From the NCBI RefSeq assembly GCF_022869825.1, contig NZ_CP094971.1, positions 2,207,001 to 2,271,000 of the forward strand: a DNA stretch of 64,000 nt, in the 5' to 3' direction. Below, one piece after another: positions 63,708 through 64,000 of the stretch. The DNA comes from Clostridium sp. BJN0001. GTDB taxonomy: Bacteria; Bacillota; Clostridia; Clostridiales; Clostridiaceae. Position 1 is the first letter of the stretch, and each line of letters begins with the position of its first letter. The notes beneath the pieces are model-generated. The model saw only the letters and a list, made by a program, of their open reading frames with translations, did not search any database and was not told where the DNA came from. The translations under genes and the position numbers were made by a program.

Positions 63708-64000
63708 TTGCTTTAAGCCTCCTCTCTACTGTACCTAATACTCTTGTAAGTGTAAATGTAATTATAAAGTAAATAATTGCTGCAACTATAACTGGTTCTA
63801 ATCCTAATGCAATGCTTCCTCTTACAGTATTAGCATTGTACATAAGTTCTGCAACTCCTATTACGCAGACCATTGAAGAATCTTTTATTATTGCAATAAA
63901 TTCATTTACAAGTGCAGGAAGTATATTCTTAAACGCTTGAGGGATTACTATATAAAACATAGCTATTCTTGAATTCATTCCAAGACTTCTTGCTGCTTCC
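63694..64000 (-). CDS. Polar amino acid ABC transporter permease, partial
   Basis: The C-terminal ~102 residues of a HisM/GlnP-type permease. The frame is open to the right edge, and the codons before the first in-window ATG (63978) read EAARSLG, the EAA loop that contacts the ATPase, so the true start lies outside the window. Two helices are visible (about the stretches ending LMYNANTV and [16 protein letters not shown]). Overlaps the ATPase gene; a binding-protein gene is expected further right. Confidence 0.93.
   Translation of the reverse strand, partial: EAARSLGMNSRIAMFYIVIPQAFKNILPALVNEFIAIIKDSSMVCVIGVAELMYNANTVRGSIALGLEPVIVAAIIYFIITFTLTRVLGTVERRLKASDMR

Overview
The window is a contiguous 64 kb piece of a very AT-rich Firmicute chromosome, most likely a spore-forming Clostridium sensu lato. 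Support: strong GGAGG-type ribosome binding sites, frequent GTG/TTG starts, PolC-type polymerase III, the prkA-yhbH-spoVR sporulation cluster, an HydG hydrogenase maturase, T-box and TPP riboswitches, and intrinsic terminators after most operons. I see no rRNA, tRNA, insertion sequence, prophage or CRISPR array. The species cannot be named from sequence alone.

Layout. 0-3 kb: reverse-strand glycolytic operon cggR-gap-pgk (pgk runs off the left edge), with a candidate CggR operator. 3-10.4 kb: lipid and cell-wall housekeeping (DegV fatty-acid binder, acyl-ACP thioesterase, TrmL, VanW/G5 protein, GH25 lysozyme, Ddl, Nth, PlsC). 10.6-12.5 kb: cysK-cysE under a Cys-type T-box. 12.5-14 kb: a PRC/MgtE_N/CBS protein preceded by a 32-codon ORF. 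14-17 kb: YgiQ radical-SAM protein and a split chromate transporter. 17-19 kb: a three-domain HTH/nucleotidyltransferase/choline-kinase-like fusion. 19-26.2 kb: a cellulose synthesis cluster with PilZ-domain synthase, exported partner, MBOAT and DHHW acetylation proteins and a GH5 endoglucanase. 26.4-30.9 kb: spoVR, yhbH, prkA. 31-33.7 kb: pyridoxal kinase and RecQ. 33.8-39.6 kb: thiamine salvage (thiW-thiD-thiC behind a TPP riboswitch, plus thiM) interrupted by hydG. 39.6-42 kb: MATE pump and its MerR regulator. 42-46.4 kb: polC. 46.5-50.8 kb: DUF4405 membrane protein, HD protein, small membrane protein, xpt and pbuX behind an attenuator leader. 50.8-54.1 kb: serine dehydratase and nucleoside kinase. 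54.2-55.3 kb: DUF421/DUF4363 pair. 55.5-62.5 kb: arginine genes argG, H, J, B, D, F. 62.7-64 kb: a 62-aa orphan and a polar amino-acid ABC transporter cut by the right edge.

How the parts fit. Several regulatory circuits can be read directly: CggR repression of glycolysis, T-box control of cysteine synthesis, TPP control of thiW-D-C, a MerR operator with 19-bp spacer in front of the MATE pump, ARG-box-like sites on the argG promoter, and a terminator leader before pbuX. The thiamine set makes the pyrimidine half (ThiC/ThiD) but obtains the thiazole half by import and salvage (ThiW/ThiM); no thiG, thiF, thiS or thiE is present here. The arginine set lacks argC.

The least expected signals are in noncoding DNA: a predicted three-way-junction RNA with tandem repeats after thiC that shares an 8-base motif with the hydG terminator; a hairpin covering the prkA ribosome binding site; a GC-rich patch in the hydG leader; three 10-bp-phased TTTCG repeats before the cellulose operon; and a diverged purine-type leader before pbuX. 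I found no wholly unknown multi-gene system. The best candidates for something undescribed are the three-domain fusion at 17-19 kb, the 32-codon leader ORF, and the thiC 3' RNA structure.
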